NCBI GenBank assembly: GCA_016222825.1
Contig: JACRQF010000003.1
Location: forward strand, 174,293-238,292
DNA: 64,000 nt
Direction of reading: 5' to 3'
From: Verrucomicrobiota bacterium
Lineage (GTDB): Bacteria > Verrucomicrobiota > Verrucomicrobiia > CAIQCK01
Numbering within the stretch: the first letter of the stretch is position 1; every line of letters begins with the position of its first letter. Shown piece after piece: positions 17,564-25,253 of this stretch. The position numbers and the translations under genes were made by a program. A model generated the notes under the pieces. The model worked only from the letters and a program-made list of their open reading frames with translations. It searched no databases and had not been told where the DNA came from.

Positions 17564-19046
17564 TTTCCCCAAACGCTTCCGTCTCGAAACAGTGCAGCGT
17601 GCTGCCGCTGCGCCAGGCGTCGCGTGGCAGGCCGGCTTTGAGGCAGAGGTGGACGAGCGTTTCCTCCGGCGTCCAGCGCTGTTCCACCATGACTTCCGGC
17701 AGGAAGAGCGCACGGCGGCCGTTCTTCTCCAGGATGATGCCGTGTTTGCCGAGCACGAACTCCTCGATGCCGCGCACACGATACGGCGGGAAGAGGACGT
17801 TGATTTCGATGTGGATGTCCGACAACTCATCGGCGCCGACGGGGAAGAAACGCGGGTCGCGCGTGGCGGCGCTGACGGCGTTGTTCGCGACGCAGAGCGC
17901 CAGCGGCTCGTCGGGTTCGATGGTGCCGATGCAGCCGCGCAGTTCACCGCCGCGGGTCAACGTGACAAACGCCGCGCCGGGCTGCATGAGTTTCGAGGCC
18001 ACCCCTTCCGTGTCCACCACCGGCCGCTCGACGCGCCCGGTGACGCTCTGGTCCACGGCCTGGCGGGCGAGCTGGAGCAACGCGCTCTTCTCATCGGCGC
18101 TGAGCAACGCGGCCTTCGCCGCCTTGGCTTGCGCCGGCCGGCCGGTTTCGCAAAACGTGATGGCGGCGTAACTGACGGAGTGTTCGTAGTCGCGCTCAAT
18201 GTCGCCGGAGAGCGCGTAGGCGGCGAGCACCGGCCGCGGCGGCGACTTGCGCAGCTTCGCGAGCCGCAGCAACACACTGATGGGCGCCTGGCCACAGATG
18301 GTGTTGCGTGAGCGCGCCATGTAGCTCTCGAACCCATCCGCGTCCAGCGCCAGAATCCGGTCAATGCCCTCGCGGTCGAGCTGCGCGATGTGCTCGCGGT
18401 CGGTCCTGCCGAACGGCTCGAAATCGAAGCTCGGCCCGTAGTGGCAGAAATCGCTGCTGGCTACGACCAGCGTGCGTTCATCCCAGAGCGGCAGCAGCGC
18501 CGTGGCCAGCGCGTCGCGATCTGGTGGCGTTACGTCGCCGACGACCAGCGGCACGAGGTTGAACCGGCCGAGCGTTTTTTGCAGGAACGGCAACTGCACC
18601 TCCAGCGAATGCTCGCGCGCCTGCGGCCCCATTTGGTCGCCCACCAGCTTGCAGCCGCGCAGCGCGGCGGCCGCCTCCGTGTCCACCGGCACGTCGCCGA
18701 GCGGTGTGCGGAACGCGGTGAAGGAGCCGACGCTCGCGCCCTGCAACAACGCGTAATGGCTCGGCGCGAGCACGACGACGCGCGCGTATTGGCCCGGCTG
18801 GAGCATTTTGTAGTTCGCGGCGGCGGTCGGGCCGCTGTAGGCGTAGCCGGCGTGCGGGCAGATCATCGCGCAGGGCGGGCCGGGCAGATTGGGCGCGCCG
18901 GGCGCGGCGGCAAGTTGCTTGTCCACCAGCGTGCTGAGTGTCTTGGCGTCGTCGGGATAGAATGTTCCCGCCACCGCCGGCTCGCGCACGCCCGACGGTG
19001 TTCCCCCGCGTTCATCCGATTTGTCTTTGAACAGTCTCATCGCCAT
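17553..19046 (-). CDS. MEMO1-AMMECR1 fusion (AmmeMemoRadiSam proteins B and A)
   Basis: A 497-residue two-domain protein. Residues about 20-285 form a MEMO1/extradiol-dioxygenase-like domain (ICPHAGYAYSG, LAPSHYALL, SSDFCHYGPS, TICGQAPISV). Residues about 300-490 form an AMMECR1 domain (FVTLTRGGELRGCIG, AVSAATRDPRFFPV, VMVEQRWTPEETL). In many bacteria and archaea these are separate partners of a radical-SAM protein in the AmmeMemoRadiSam system, whose chemistry is not established. Here they are fused and no radical-SAM gene is adjacent. ATG 19046 is preferred (GGAAG about 10 nt upstream); ATG 19040 and GTG 19052 are alternatives. The last residues (GESET) fall in a hairpin repeat. Confidence 0.9.
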   Translation of the reverse strand: MAMRLFKDKSDERGGTPSGVREPAVAGTFYPDDAKTLSTLVDKQLAAAPGAPNLPGPPCAMICPHAGYAYSGPTAAANYKMLQPGQYARVVVLAPSHYALLQGASVGSFTAFRTPLGDVPVDTEAAAALRGCKLVGDQMGPQAREHSLEVQLPFLQKTLGRFNLVPLVVGDVTPPDRDALATALLPLWDERTLVVASSDFCHYGPSFDFEPFGRTDREHIAQLDREGIDRILALDADGFESYMARSRNTICGQAPISVLLRLAKLRKSPPRPVLAAYALSGDIERDYEHSVSYAAITFCETGRPAQAKAAKAALLSADEKSALLQLARQAVDQSVTGRVERPVVDTEGVASKLMQPGAAFVTLTRGGELRGCIGTIEPDEPLALCVANNAVSAATRDPRFFPVGADELSDIHIEINVLFPPYRVRGIEEFVLGKHGIILEKNGRRALFLPEVMVEQRWTPEETLVHLCLKAGLPRDAWRSGSTLHCFETEAFGESET

Positions 19047-19178
19047 CGCCACATCTTCCGCCGCGACAGGTTTCCCGTTACGTCGGTTAGTATCGCGCGA
19101 GTCGCGGACGAAGGCAACAACCGCGTTTGAAGAACGCGGTCTTCCAAAACCGCCGCCGTCGTGGCATAAGAACCAGCC

Positions 19179-21542
19179 ATGAACGCTTCCTCGCTCGCCG
19201 CTTTTCTCGCGTCGCTTCTCGCTGTCGCCTCCGTCGCGGCCGACGACCAACTCCTGCCCGGCACGCAGCCGCTCACCGGCACCAACGACCTCTCGATGGG
19301 CATGATCGCCGGCATTGACCGCTTCCTCGACCGCGAACTCGCCGCCAGCGTCGAACGCCGCGCCGCGAAGTGGAAGCGCGACTTCTCCTCCCCCGAAGCC
19401 TACGTGAAATCCGTCGAGCCAAACCGCGAGCGGTTCAAGAAGATCATCGGCGTGGTGGACGAGCGGGTGAAGCCGGAGTTGCGCTTGCTCGCGACGCCGA
19501 CGCATTCGGCGCAAGTCGGTGAGGGCAAGGGTTACAAGATTTTCGCCGTGCGCTGGAGTGTGTTGCCTGGCGTGGATGCAGAGGGATGGCTATTTCAACC
19601 GAACAGAGAGCCGGTAGCCAATGTTGTTGCGATGCCGGACTGCGATGCGAAAGTTGATATGTTCGTCAAACCGTTTCCGGCTGTCCTCGCGGAAAGCGGT
19701 TGCCGTGTTCTTGTGCCGATGCTGATGGACCGGAGCGCGACTTACTCAGGCAATCCGACGATTCGCATGACGAATCAACCCCACCGCGAGTTCATCTATC
19801 GGGCCGCGTTCGAGATGGGCCGGCACATTATCGGCTATGAAGTGCAGAAGGTGTTGGCGGCGGTGGATTGGTTTGCGGGTCCTGGGAGCGCGGGCGTCCC
19901 ACCGGCCGCTGCTGATGCGCTGCCAAAGGCCGGCGGGCGAGACGCCCGCGCTCCCAAGCCCATCGGTGTTGTCGGCTACGGCGAAGGCGGGCTGATCGCC
20001 TTCTATGCTGCGGCGGCCGACACGCGCATCACAGCGACCTGCATTAGCGGTTACTTCAAACCCCGTGAGGATGTCTGGCGCGAGCCGATTTATCGCAACG
20101 TCTTCGCGCTGTTGGATGAATTCGGCGACGCCGAGATTGCGAGTCTCATTGCGCCGCGCCCGCTGGTCGTTGAAGCATGTGCCCATCCAGAAGTCAGCGG
20201 GCCGCCTGCGCCTGGAAAAGGACGTGCTGGTGGCGCGGCCCCCGGAGTGATTACCACACCAACCATTTCCGATGTGGAAAGGGAATTTGACCGGGCAAGG
20301 AAGATGGTTGAAAGATTGTCACCGCGGTTTGCGCTGTTGAAGGGCGGCGACGGCATGGGGCAATCAGGAACCGAGGTTGCGATCGCGGCATTTCTTGAAG
20401 CGTTGGACGTGCCTAGAGTGCCTATCCGCAATTCACCTGCACAGGTAGCGCTGCCGGAATGGAACTTTCAGACCCAGTTCAACCAACTCGTCGAGCACAC
20501 GCAGCGCGCGCTGCGCGAGGGCGAGGCGCGGCGGGCGGAGTTGTGGAAGAAGCCGAACCTTGACTTGAGCAACTGGGGATTCCCCCTCGCGAAGGATTCG
20601 GCGGCGGCGGTGAAGAAGTATCAACAGGACACGCGGTGGTATCGCGAATATCTGTGGGACGAGGTCATCGGGCGGTTTCCGCCAGCGTCGTTGCCGATGA
20701 ACCCGCGCACGCGGCTGGTTTATGATGAGCCGGCGTATCGCGGCTACGAGGTCGTGCTCGATGTGTGGCCGGATGTTTATGCTTACGGCATCCTGCTCGT
20801 GCCGAAGGACCTCAAGCCGGGCGAGCGCCGGCCGGTGGTGGTCTGCCAGCACGGGCTGGAGGGTCGGCCGCAGGATTGCGCGGACCCGAAGGTCGAGAGC
20901 CGCTATTACCACAGTTTTGCCAACAAACTCACCGAGCGCGGCTTCATCACCTTCTCGCCGCAGAATCCCTACATCGGCAAGGACGAGTTCCGCGTGCTAC
21001 AGCGCAAGCTCAACCCGATGGGCAAGACGCTCTTTGCTGTCATCGCGCGGCAGCACGAGCGGACGCTGGACTGGCTCGCCGGCCTGCCGTTCGTGGACGA
21101 CAATCGGATCGCGTTCTACGGCCTGAGCTACGGCGGCAAGACCGCGATGCGCGTGCCGGCGATGTTGGAGAAGTATTGCCTCTCGATCTGCTCTGGCGAC
21201 TACAACGAGTGGGTCGCCAAGAACGCCTCCACCACTTTCAAGGGCAGCTACATGTTCACCGGCGAGTATGAGATCTTCGAGTGGAACCTCGGCAACACGT
21301 TCAACTACGCCGAGATGTCGTGGCTGATCTGCCCGCGGCCGTTCATGGTCGAGCGTGGCCACTTCGACGGCGTGGGCGTGGACGAGATGGTGGCCTACGA
21401 ATACGCCAAGACCAAGCGCCGCTACGACCTGCTCGGCGTCGGCGACCGCTGCGAGTTCGAATACTTCAACGGTCCGCACGAAATCCACGCCGTCGGCACG
21501 TTCGACTTCCTGCACAAGCACCTGAACTGGCCGAAACGATGA
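19179..21542 (+). CDS. Secreted tandem alpha/beta-hydrolase (acetyl xylan esterase-like) with in-frame palindrome
   Basis: A 787-residue exported protein (signal peptide about 1-21, ASVAADD) with two alpha/beta-hydrolase-like halves. The first half (about 110-420) has GYGEGG (266-271) where a GxSxG nucleophile elbow would be, so Ser is replaced by Glu and this half is probably not catalytic. The second half (about 500-787) has an intact GLSYGG elbow with S650 and a candidate His in NGPHEIHAVG. The family resembles acetyl xylan esterases and dienelactone hydrolases. Residues 236-259 are encoded by a 72-bp palindromic repeat inserted in frame just before GYGEGG. Its stop overlaps the start of ApbE (ATGA), suggesting translational coupling. 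Confidence 0.82.
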   Translation: MNASSLAAFLASLLAVASVAADDQLLPGTQPLTGTNDLSMGMIAGIDRFLDRELAASVERRAAKWKRDFSSPEAYVKSVEPNRERFKKIIGVVDERVKPELRLLATPTHSAQVGEGKGYKIFAVRWSVLPGVDAEGWLFQPNREPVANVVAMPDCDAKVDMFVKPFPAVLAESGCRVLVPMLMDRSATYSGNPTIRMTNQPHREFIYRAAFEMGRHIIGYEVQKVLAAVDWFAGPGSAGVPPAAADALPKAGGRDARAPKPIGVVGYGEGGLIAFYAAAADTRITATCISGYFKPREDVWREPIYRNVFALLDEFGDAEIASLIAPRPLVVEACAHPEVSGPPAPGKGRAGGAAPGVITTPTISDVEREFDRARKMVERLSPRFALLKGGDGMGQSGTEVAIAAFLEALDVPRVPIRNSPAQVALPEWNFQTQFNQLVEHTQRALREGEARRAELWKKPNLDLSNWGFPLAKDSAAAVKKYQQDTRWYREYLWDEVIGRFPPASLPMNPRTRLVYDEPAYRGYEVVLDVWPDVYAYGILLVPKDLKPGERRPVVVCQHGLEGRPQDCADPKVESRYYHSFANKLTERGFITFSPQNPYIGKDEFRVLQRKLNPMGKTLFAVIARQHERTLDWLAGLPFVDDNRIAFYGLSYGGKTAMRVPAMLEKYCLSICSGDYNEWVAKNASTTFKGSYMFTGEYEIFEWNLGNTFNYAEMSWLICPRPFMVERGHFDGVGVDEMVAYEYAKTKRRYDLLGVGDRCEFEYFNGPHEIHAVGTFDFLHKHLNWPKR
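19884..19955. repeat. Palindromic repeat inserted in frame within a coding sequence
   Basis: GGGAGCGCGGGCGT (19884-19897) is the exact reverse complement of ACGCCCGCGCTCCC (19942-19955), with a further CCGGCC/GGCCGG pairing inside. The element is exactly 72 bp (24 codons) and contributes GSAGVPPAAADA plus LPKAGGRDARAP to the surrounding hydrolase without disturbing its frame. Confidence 0.85.
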
Positions 21543-22618
21543 GCTGCGCGACGAAGAGCGGCGCAAGTTTTCAGCTTGCGGCGATGATTGACGGGATTCA
21601 CAAGCTGGAAGCTTGCGCCACCGTCTTGACTTTCGCCTGCCTTCTTGCGACCGCAGCAGAACCAAAGCCCGCCGCCGAACTGGTGACGCTCCCCGGCCGC
21701 ACGATGGGGACGGTTTACTCGGTGAAGTTTCTCCAGCCCTCCGCGCCCATCCCCGTCGAGCAAGCGCGGCGGGAAGTCAGCGCACTGTTGGATCGGCTGG
21801 AACAGACGATGTCCACTTACCGCGAGGACTCGGAGATTTGCCGCTTCGGCGCGTATCGCGGCGGCGATTGGTTTGCGGTGTCAGCGGATACGGCGCGCGT
21901 GGTGGCGGAATCGCTGCGGGTGAGCGAGTTGACCGGCGGCGCGTTCGACGTGACGGTGGATCCGCTGGTGCGGCTCTGGGGCTTCGGCCCGCGGCGAGAA
22001 ACCGGCGAGCCGCCGCCGGAGCCGGCGATTGCCGACGCACGGCGCAGAGTGGGCTGGGGGAAGCTGCAAGCGCGGCTCGATCCGCCCGCGTTGCGGAAAT
22101 CGTCGCCGGAGATTTCCGTGGACCTCTCCGCCATCGCGAAAGGTTACGCCGCCGATGCCATCGCCGCGCATCTTGAGAAGCTGGGCGCAACCAACTATCT
22201 CGTTGCCATCAGCGGCGACCTGAGGACGCGCGGTCACGGTCAACAAGGCCGGCCGTGGCGCGTGGGCGTGGACAAGCCGCTCGACGATGGCCGCGCCATC
22301 CAGCGCATTGTCGAACTGAAAAACGCCGCCATTTCCACGTCGGGCGACTACCGCAACTTCTTTACCGACGCCGGCCGCCGCTACTCGCACGTCATTGACC
22401 CGCGCACGGGCCGGCCTGTGACGCACAATCTCGCCTCCGTCACCATCGTGCAGGAGACGAGCGCCCGCGCCGACGCGCTGGCGACGGGCTTGGTGGTGCT
22501 CGGCCCGGAGGCCGGCTATGCGTTCGCGGTGAAGCGCAGTTGGGCGTGCCTCTTCATTCTGCGCACAAACACCGGTTTTGTGGAAAAGCTGACGCCGGCG
22601 TTCGAGAAGCTGCGTTGA
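21539..22618 (+). CDS. apbE: FAD:protein FMN transferase (ApbE family)
   Basis: A 359-residue ApbE-family protein that would transfer FMN from FAD to a Thr or Ser of target flavoproteins (for example NqrB/C or RnfD/G), normally outside the cytoplasmic membrane. Visible motifs are GRTMGTVYSVKF, GGAFDVTVDPLVRLWGFGP, DLSAIAKGYAADAIA, ISGDLRTRG, STSGDYRNFF and HVIDPRTGRP. ATG 21539 overlaps the stop of the upstream hydrolase; ATG 21584 is an alternative. The N-terminus (residues about 8-27) is encoded by an imperfect palindrome, followed by a hydrophobic segment (VLTFACLLATAAEP) that probably acts as signal peptide. No target flavoprotein gene is in the window. Confidence 0.9.
   Translation: MSCATKSGASFQLAAMIDGIHKLEACATVLTFACLLATAAEPKPAAELVTLPGRTMGTVYSVKFLQPSAPIPVEQARREVSALLDRLEQTMSTYREDSEICRFGAYRGGDWFAVSADTARVVAESLRVSELTGGAFDVTVDPLVRLWGFGPRRETGEPPPEPAIADARRRVGWGKLQARLDPPALRKSSPEISVDLSAIAKGYAADAIAAHLEKLGATNYLVAISGDLRTRGHGQQGRPWRVGVDKPLDDGRAIQRIVELKNAAISTSGDYRNFFTDAGRRYSHVIDPRTGRPVTHNLASVTIVQETSARADALATGLVVLGPEAGYAFAVKRSWACLFILRTNTGFVEKLTPAFEKLR
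21560..21619. repeat. Imperfect palindromic repeat in the 5' end of apbE
   Basis: The 21-nt arm at 21560-21580 (GGCGCAAGTTTTCAGCTTGC..) matches the reverse complement of the arm at 21599-21619 (..AAGCTGGAAGCTTGCGCC) at about 17 of 21 positions. It lies in frame within the first 30 codons of apbE and encodes GASFQLAA and KLEACA. Confidence 0.7.
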
Positions 22619-22640
22619 TGAGAAGCGTCGGTAGCGCGCG

Positions 22641-22817
22641 TTACGGTCCCGCCTTGGGCGTCGCGCACGCTTCGTAGGTCAAAACAATCTGCGTCGCCTG
22701 GTTGTTGTATTTCACGAGTCTCCGCTTGTTCTTGTTGCGGAACAGAACCGAGTCCAGCACGGCATTGATTGTCTGGTTCGGGTCGGTCGGGTGTTTGGGG
22801 ACGGTGTCTTGCGGCAT
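22641..22817 (-). CDS. Small hypothetical protein, 58 aa
   Basis: The product begins MPQDTVPKHPTDPNQTINAV and continues with a basic stretch (RNKNKRRLVKYN) to a Cys-containing tail. There is no signal peptide or membrane helix. It is supported by a good ribosome site (GAGGAG 7-12 nt before ATG 22817) and by its position 30 bp after the 345-residue lipoprotein gene in the same direction. No family is recognised. It is probably the third gene of a lipoprotein operon. Confidence 0.6.
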   Translation of the reverse strand: MPQDTVPKHPTDPNQTINAVLDSVLFRNKNKRRLVKYNNQATQIVLTYEACATPKAGP

Positions 22818-22847
22818 GGCTTTCTCCTCGCGACTGGATGTAAAGAA

Positions 22848-23885
22848 TTATTTGGGCAGGCTGTCCTTCAGTTGTTTGAGGCGTGACGTGACGCCAGCGT
22901 CCTTGGTGTTGACCGCGTCCGACAGCGTATCGCTGAAGGCGTCGGGCTTGGTTCCGGCGGGGACGAGCTTCAGTTCGACGGCTTTGGTGATGATCTTCTG
23001 CTTGTCGGCATCGGTGGCGTTCTTGAAGCCCGCCTGGCTGGCTTCAACCAATGTTGTCTGATCCTGAAACGCAGTCCTGAACTGCATGAATCTGTCCGCT
23101 TGGTCCTTGGCCAGCGGATCGAAGCGCGCAGCCATCGCGGCGCGCACGCCGGGCTGGAGGGCGAGTTTGTCGGCGGCCTTGCCGGTGGCGAAGAACTGGA
23201 GGTGCTTGTAGCGCAGGCCGGGCGCTAGGCCGGCGCCGCCGGAATGGTCCACGGTCGCCAGGAACGACGGCATGTGGGCGGCGTAGGTGATGCCGTTGGG
23301 GCCGTGGGTCTCGCCGCCGAACACGGGGGCGAGCGCGAGTTCCTTGCGGTTCACGCCGAAGCGGATCGTGTCGGGATACTGTCCCGTGGTGCCGCTCCAG
23401 GCGATCTTCAGCCCCGCCGTCGTGTCGGTGGCGAACGCGAACGGGTGCATCGTCCCCGGCCGTTGCAGCGTGATCGTCTTGAACAGGATCGAGTTGGTCG
23501 GCGCGCTCTTGAGCGGGATGACCGAGCTGTAATCGCTGGCGGGGTTGCCAATTTCCGGCGAGGTGAACAGGGCGGCCATCGTCACCGCCGCGTCACCGCC
23601 GGAGAAGGTGGAGGAATAGGCCGCGAACATCGGGAAGGTGGCTTCCGCGTCCGCAGCGAGGGCGAAGCTGGCCATTACAGGCGTGGTCTGGCCGTTCTCG
23701 AAGGTCGGCGCGATGGCCGTCTCGCGGCGGGCCAGCGAGACCTCGGCGGTGGGCGGCTTGCTGTCAATGTCCAGGCCGAAGTTTGATTTGGTGCCGAACA
23801 TCGTGTGATTGTAACCGATGGCGCAGCCCGACAAGGCCAGCGCGAACATCGGCAGCGCGGTCATGACATGATCGGGTTTGTTCAT
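22848..23885 (-). CDS. Putative lipoprotein of unknown function, 345 aa
   Basis: The start at ATG 23885 gives a lipoprotein signal (MNKPDHVMTALPMFALALSGC), with a lipobox-like LSGC at residues 18-21. The ATG overlaps the stop of the upstream gene (ATGA), implying translational coupling. The mature part is rich in Ala/Thr/Phe with beta-type segments (TTQ-type VMASFALAADAEATFPMFAAYSS region, about 80-110), then a helical C-terminal third (FRTAFQDQTTLVEASQAGF). No known domain is recognised. It is probably anchored in an envelope membrane as a partner of the smaller upstream lipoprotein. Confidence 0.75.
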   Translation of the reverse strand: MNKPDHVMTALPMFALALSGCAIGYNHTMFGTKSNFGLDIDSKPPTAEVSLARRETAIAPTFENGQTTPVMASFALAADAEATFPMFAAYSSTFSGGDAAVTMAALFTSPEIGNPASDYSSVIPLKSAPTNSILFKTITLQRPGTMHPFAFATDTTAGLKIAWSGTTGQYPDTIRFGVNRKELALAPVFGGETHGPNGITYAAHMPSFLATVDHSGGAGLAPGLRYKHLQFFATGKAADKLALQPGVRAAMAARFDPLAKDQADRFMQFRTAFQDQTTLVEASQAGFKNATDADKQKIITKAVELKLVPAGTKPDAFSDTLSDAVNTKDAGVTSRLKQLKDSLPK

Positions 23886-24298
23886 GGTGTCTCCGGGTTC
23901 CTGGCGGGTGGCGGCGTGGTTTGCGGCGCGGGCTGCTTGGGAAACTCCGAACCGACGCGGACGTTCACGAAATCGGCGTTGGGCCATTCGAGCCGGACGG
24001 CAGTGTTGGAATCCACGATCTCCACGCGCTGCTGGCGGTCCCAGCCCACGGCCAGCACGGGCTGGCGGTCCCTCACACCCACGCCGACGCCAACCAGATC
24101 CGAGCCACGGACGACGGACTTGAGGCCCTCGTTCGGCGGCGCGGCTTTCATCTTCATGTGACCAATGCCCCAGACGTGCTCGGTGCCGGTTTGCGAGTCA
24201 TAATAATGGACACCGCAGGCTTGCAGAAGCAGGCAGGCCACCGGCCCGAAACTTCTGGCGGCGCTGCGACCGAATCTTCGCGCTGAATGGCAACTCAA
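23882..24298 (-). CDS. Putative small lipoprotein, 138 aa, TTG start
   Basis: A TTG at 24298 is preceded by GGGAG at 5 nt spacing and begins a plausible lipoprotein signal: a basic leader (HSARRFGRSAARSFGP), a hydrophobic VACLLLQAC and a Cys at about residue 28. The mature protein has GVHYYDSQTGTEHVWGIGHM, a repeated Gly-Val segment (GSDLVGVGVGVRDRQP) and a Pro-rich tail. A longer in-frame version exists upstream, but its sequence looks non-coding. The stop overlaps the next gene's start. No family is recognised. Confidence 0.65.
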   Translation of the reverse strand: MSCHSARRFGRSAARSFGPVACLLLQACGVHYYDSQTGTEHVWGIGHMKMKAAPPNEGLKSVVRGSDLVGVGVGVRDRQPVLAVGWDRQQRVEIVDSNTAVRLEWPNADFVNVRVGSEFPKQPAPQTTPPPARNPETP

Positions 24299-24709
24299 GT
24301 TCGCTCCCTGATTCCGAACTTCCACCGCGCTATGTAAACAGTCTCCGCTGCCGCAGCAAGCAGAAAAACCGGCAGTGTCCGGGGAGGCGCAGCTTGGCGC
24401 CCGCTCCACCCGCCGCTGCCGCGCCTTCTCATCCTTCGGGTGCAACGCCTCGCCCGCGCTCCTTTCGTTTGAAGGGTGCGCTGCGTTCGAGGTTCCAACG
24501 GCTCACGCCGCCATTATGGCGCGAGTGTCAAGTTGCGCCTGACAACCCCAAACCTGCCCTCGCATTGCTTTCCCTGCGCTTGCCTCGGCCGGCGGTGGCC
24601 GCCAGGAAGTCTGTCTTGATAGGCCGGGGTCGGCGGCAATTTTTGTGTTGGAAGACCGGCGCCGTTCTGTGTATAAACGGGCGGTGTCAGGAGGTTGATT
24701 GAGCCAGTT
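24299..24709. other. Divergent intergenic region, no gene recognised
   Basis: This 411-bp spacer separates the minus-strand lipoprotein operon from the plus-strand receiver gene and should hold both promoters. I see no convincing gene, no clear -35/-10 pair and no strong hairpin. A perfect AGGAGG stands at 24689-24694, 15 nt before ATG 24710. Confidence 0.4.
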
Positions 24710-25186
24710 ATGATGACGGTCCTAGTGATAGCAGCAGTCGGATTGGTGGCATTCACCATCTTCTGCTTGGCGCTGTGCAAAGCGTCAAGGCAGCCGATAC
24801 CCGGGGCAAGGCACTCGCATCCCGCCATTCTCGTCATTGACGACAACGCCAGCGTGCTCAACATGATCCGCATGGGGCTGGAAAACGAAGGTTACAACGT
24901 CCACACCGCCTCCAATCCGCAGGAGGGCATCGAGTTGTTCAGGGACCAATCGCGAAACATCAGCCTCGTCCTGTTGGATTTCTGCATGCCCGTGATGAAC
25001 GGCGACCGCGTGTTTGATTGCCTGCGAAGGATTGATCCCGAGGTGCCCGTGCTGCTGATCACGGGCTTCTGCGAAGACATCGAAGCGGCCAAACGACTCC
25101 GAAACGATGTTCGCGGCTACCTGCTCAAGCCATTCCATCTGGGAGACCTCGTCGGCAAGGTCCGGGAAATCGTCAGCTTCGCTTGA
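24710..25186 (+). CDS. Membrane-tethered stand-alone response-regulator receiver
   Basis: A 158-residue protein with one N-terminal membrane helix (MMTVLVIAAVGLVAFTIFCL, residues 1-20) followed by a complete CheY-like receiver: acidic pair D44/D45 in ILVIDDNA, phosphoacceptor D90 in LVLLDFCMP, a Thr in LLITGF and a Lys in LLKPFHLGD. There is no output domain. Stand-alone receivers are usually soluble, so the anchor is unusual. The start is uncertain: the AGGAGG is 15 nt before ATG 24710, and a TTG at 24695 abuts it too closely. It lies 67 bp upstream of a C39-like protease gene. Confidence 0.82.
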   Translation: MMTVLVIAAVGLVAFTIFCLALCKASRQPIPGARHSHPAILVIDDNASVLNMIRMGLENEGYNVHTASNPQEGIELFRDQSRNISLVLLDFCMPVMNGDRVFDCLRRIDPEVPVLLITGFCEDIEAAKRLRNDVRGYLLKPFHLGDLVGKVREIVSFA

Positions 25187-25253
25187 GCCAGCGCCATCCC
25201 ACACGGCGTTGGTTTGCGTTCGCTTCCGCTGCCTTGAGTCCGCATTCGAGGTT

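Noticed and set aside
23886..24445. Longer ATG-start version of the 138-residue lipoprotein
   Set aside because: The extra 49 residues look non-coding, while TTG 24298 has a well-placed GGGAG and starts a lipoprotein signal.
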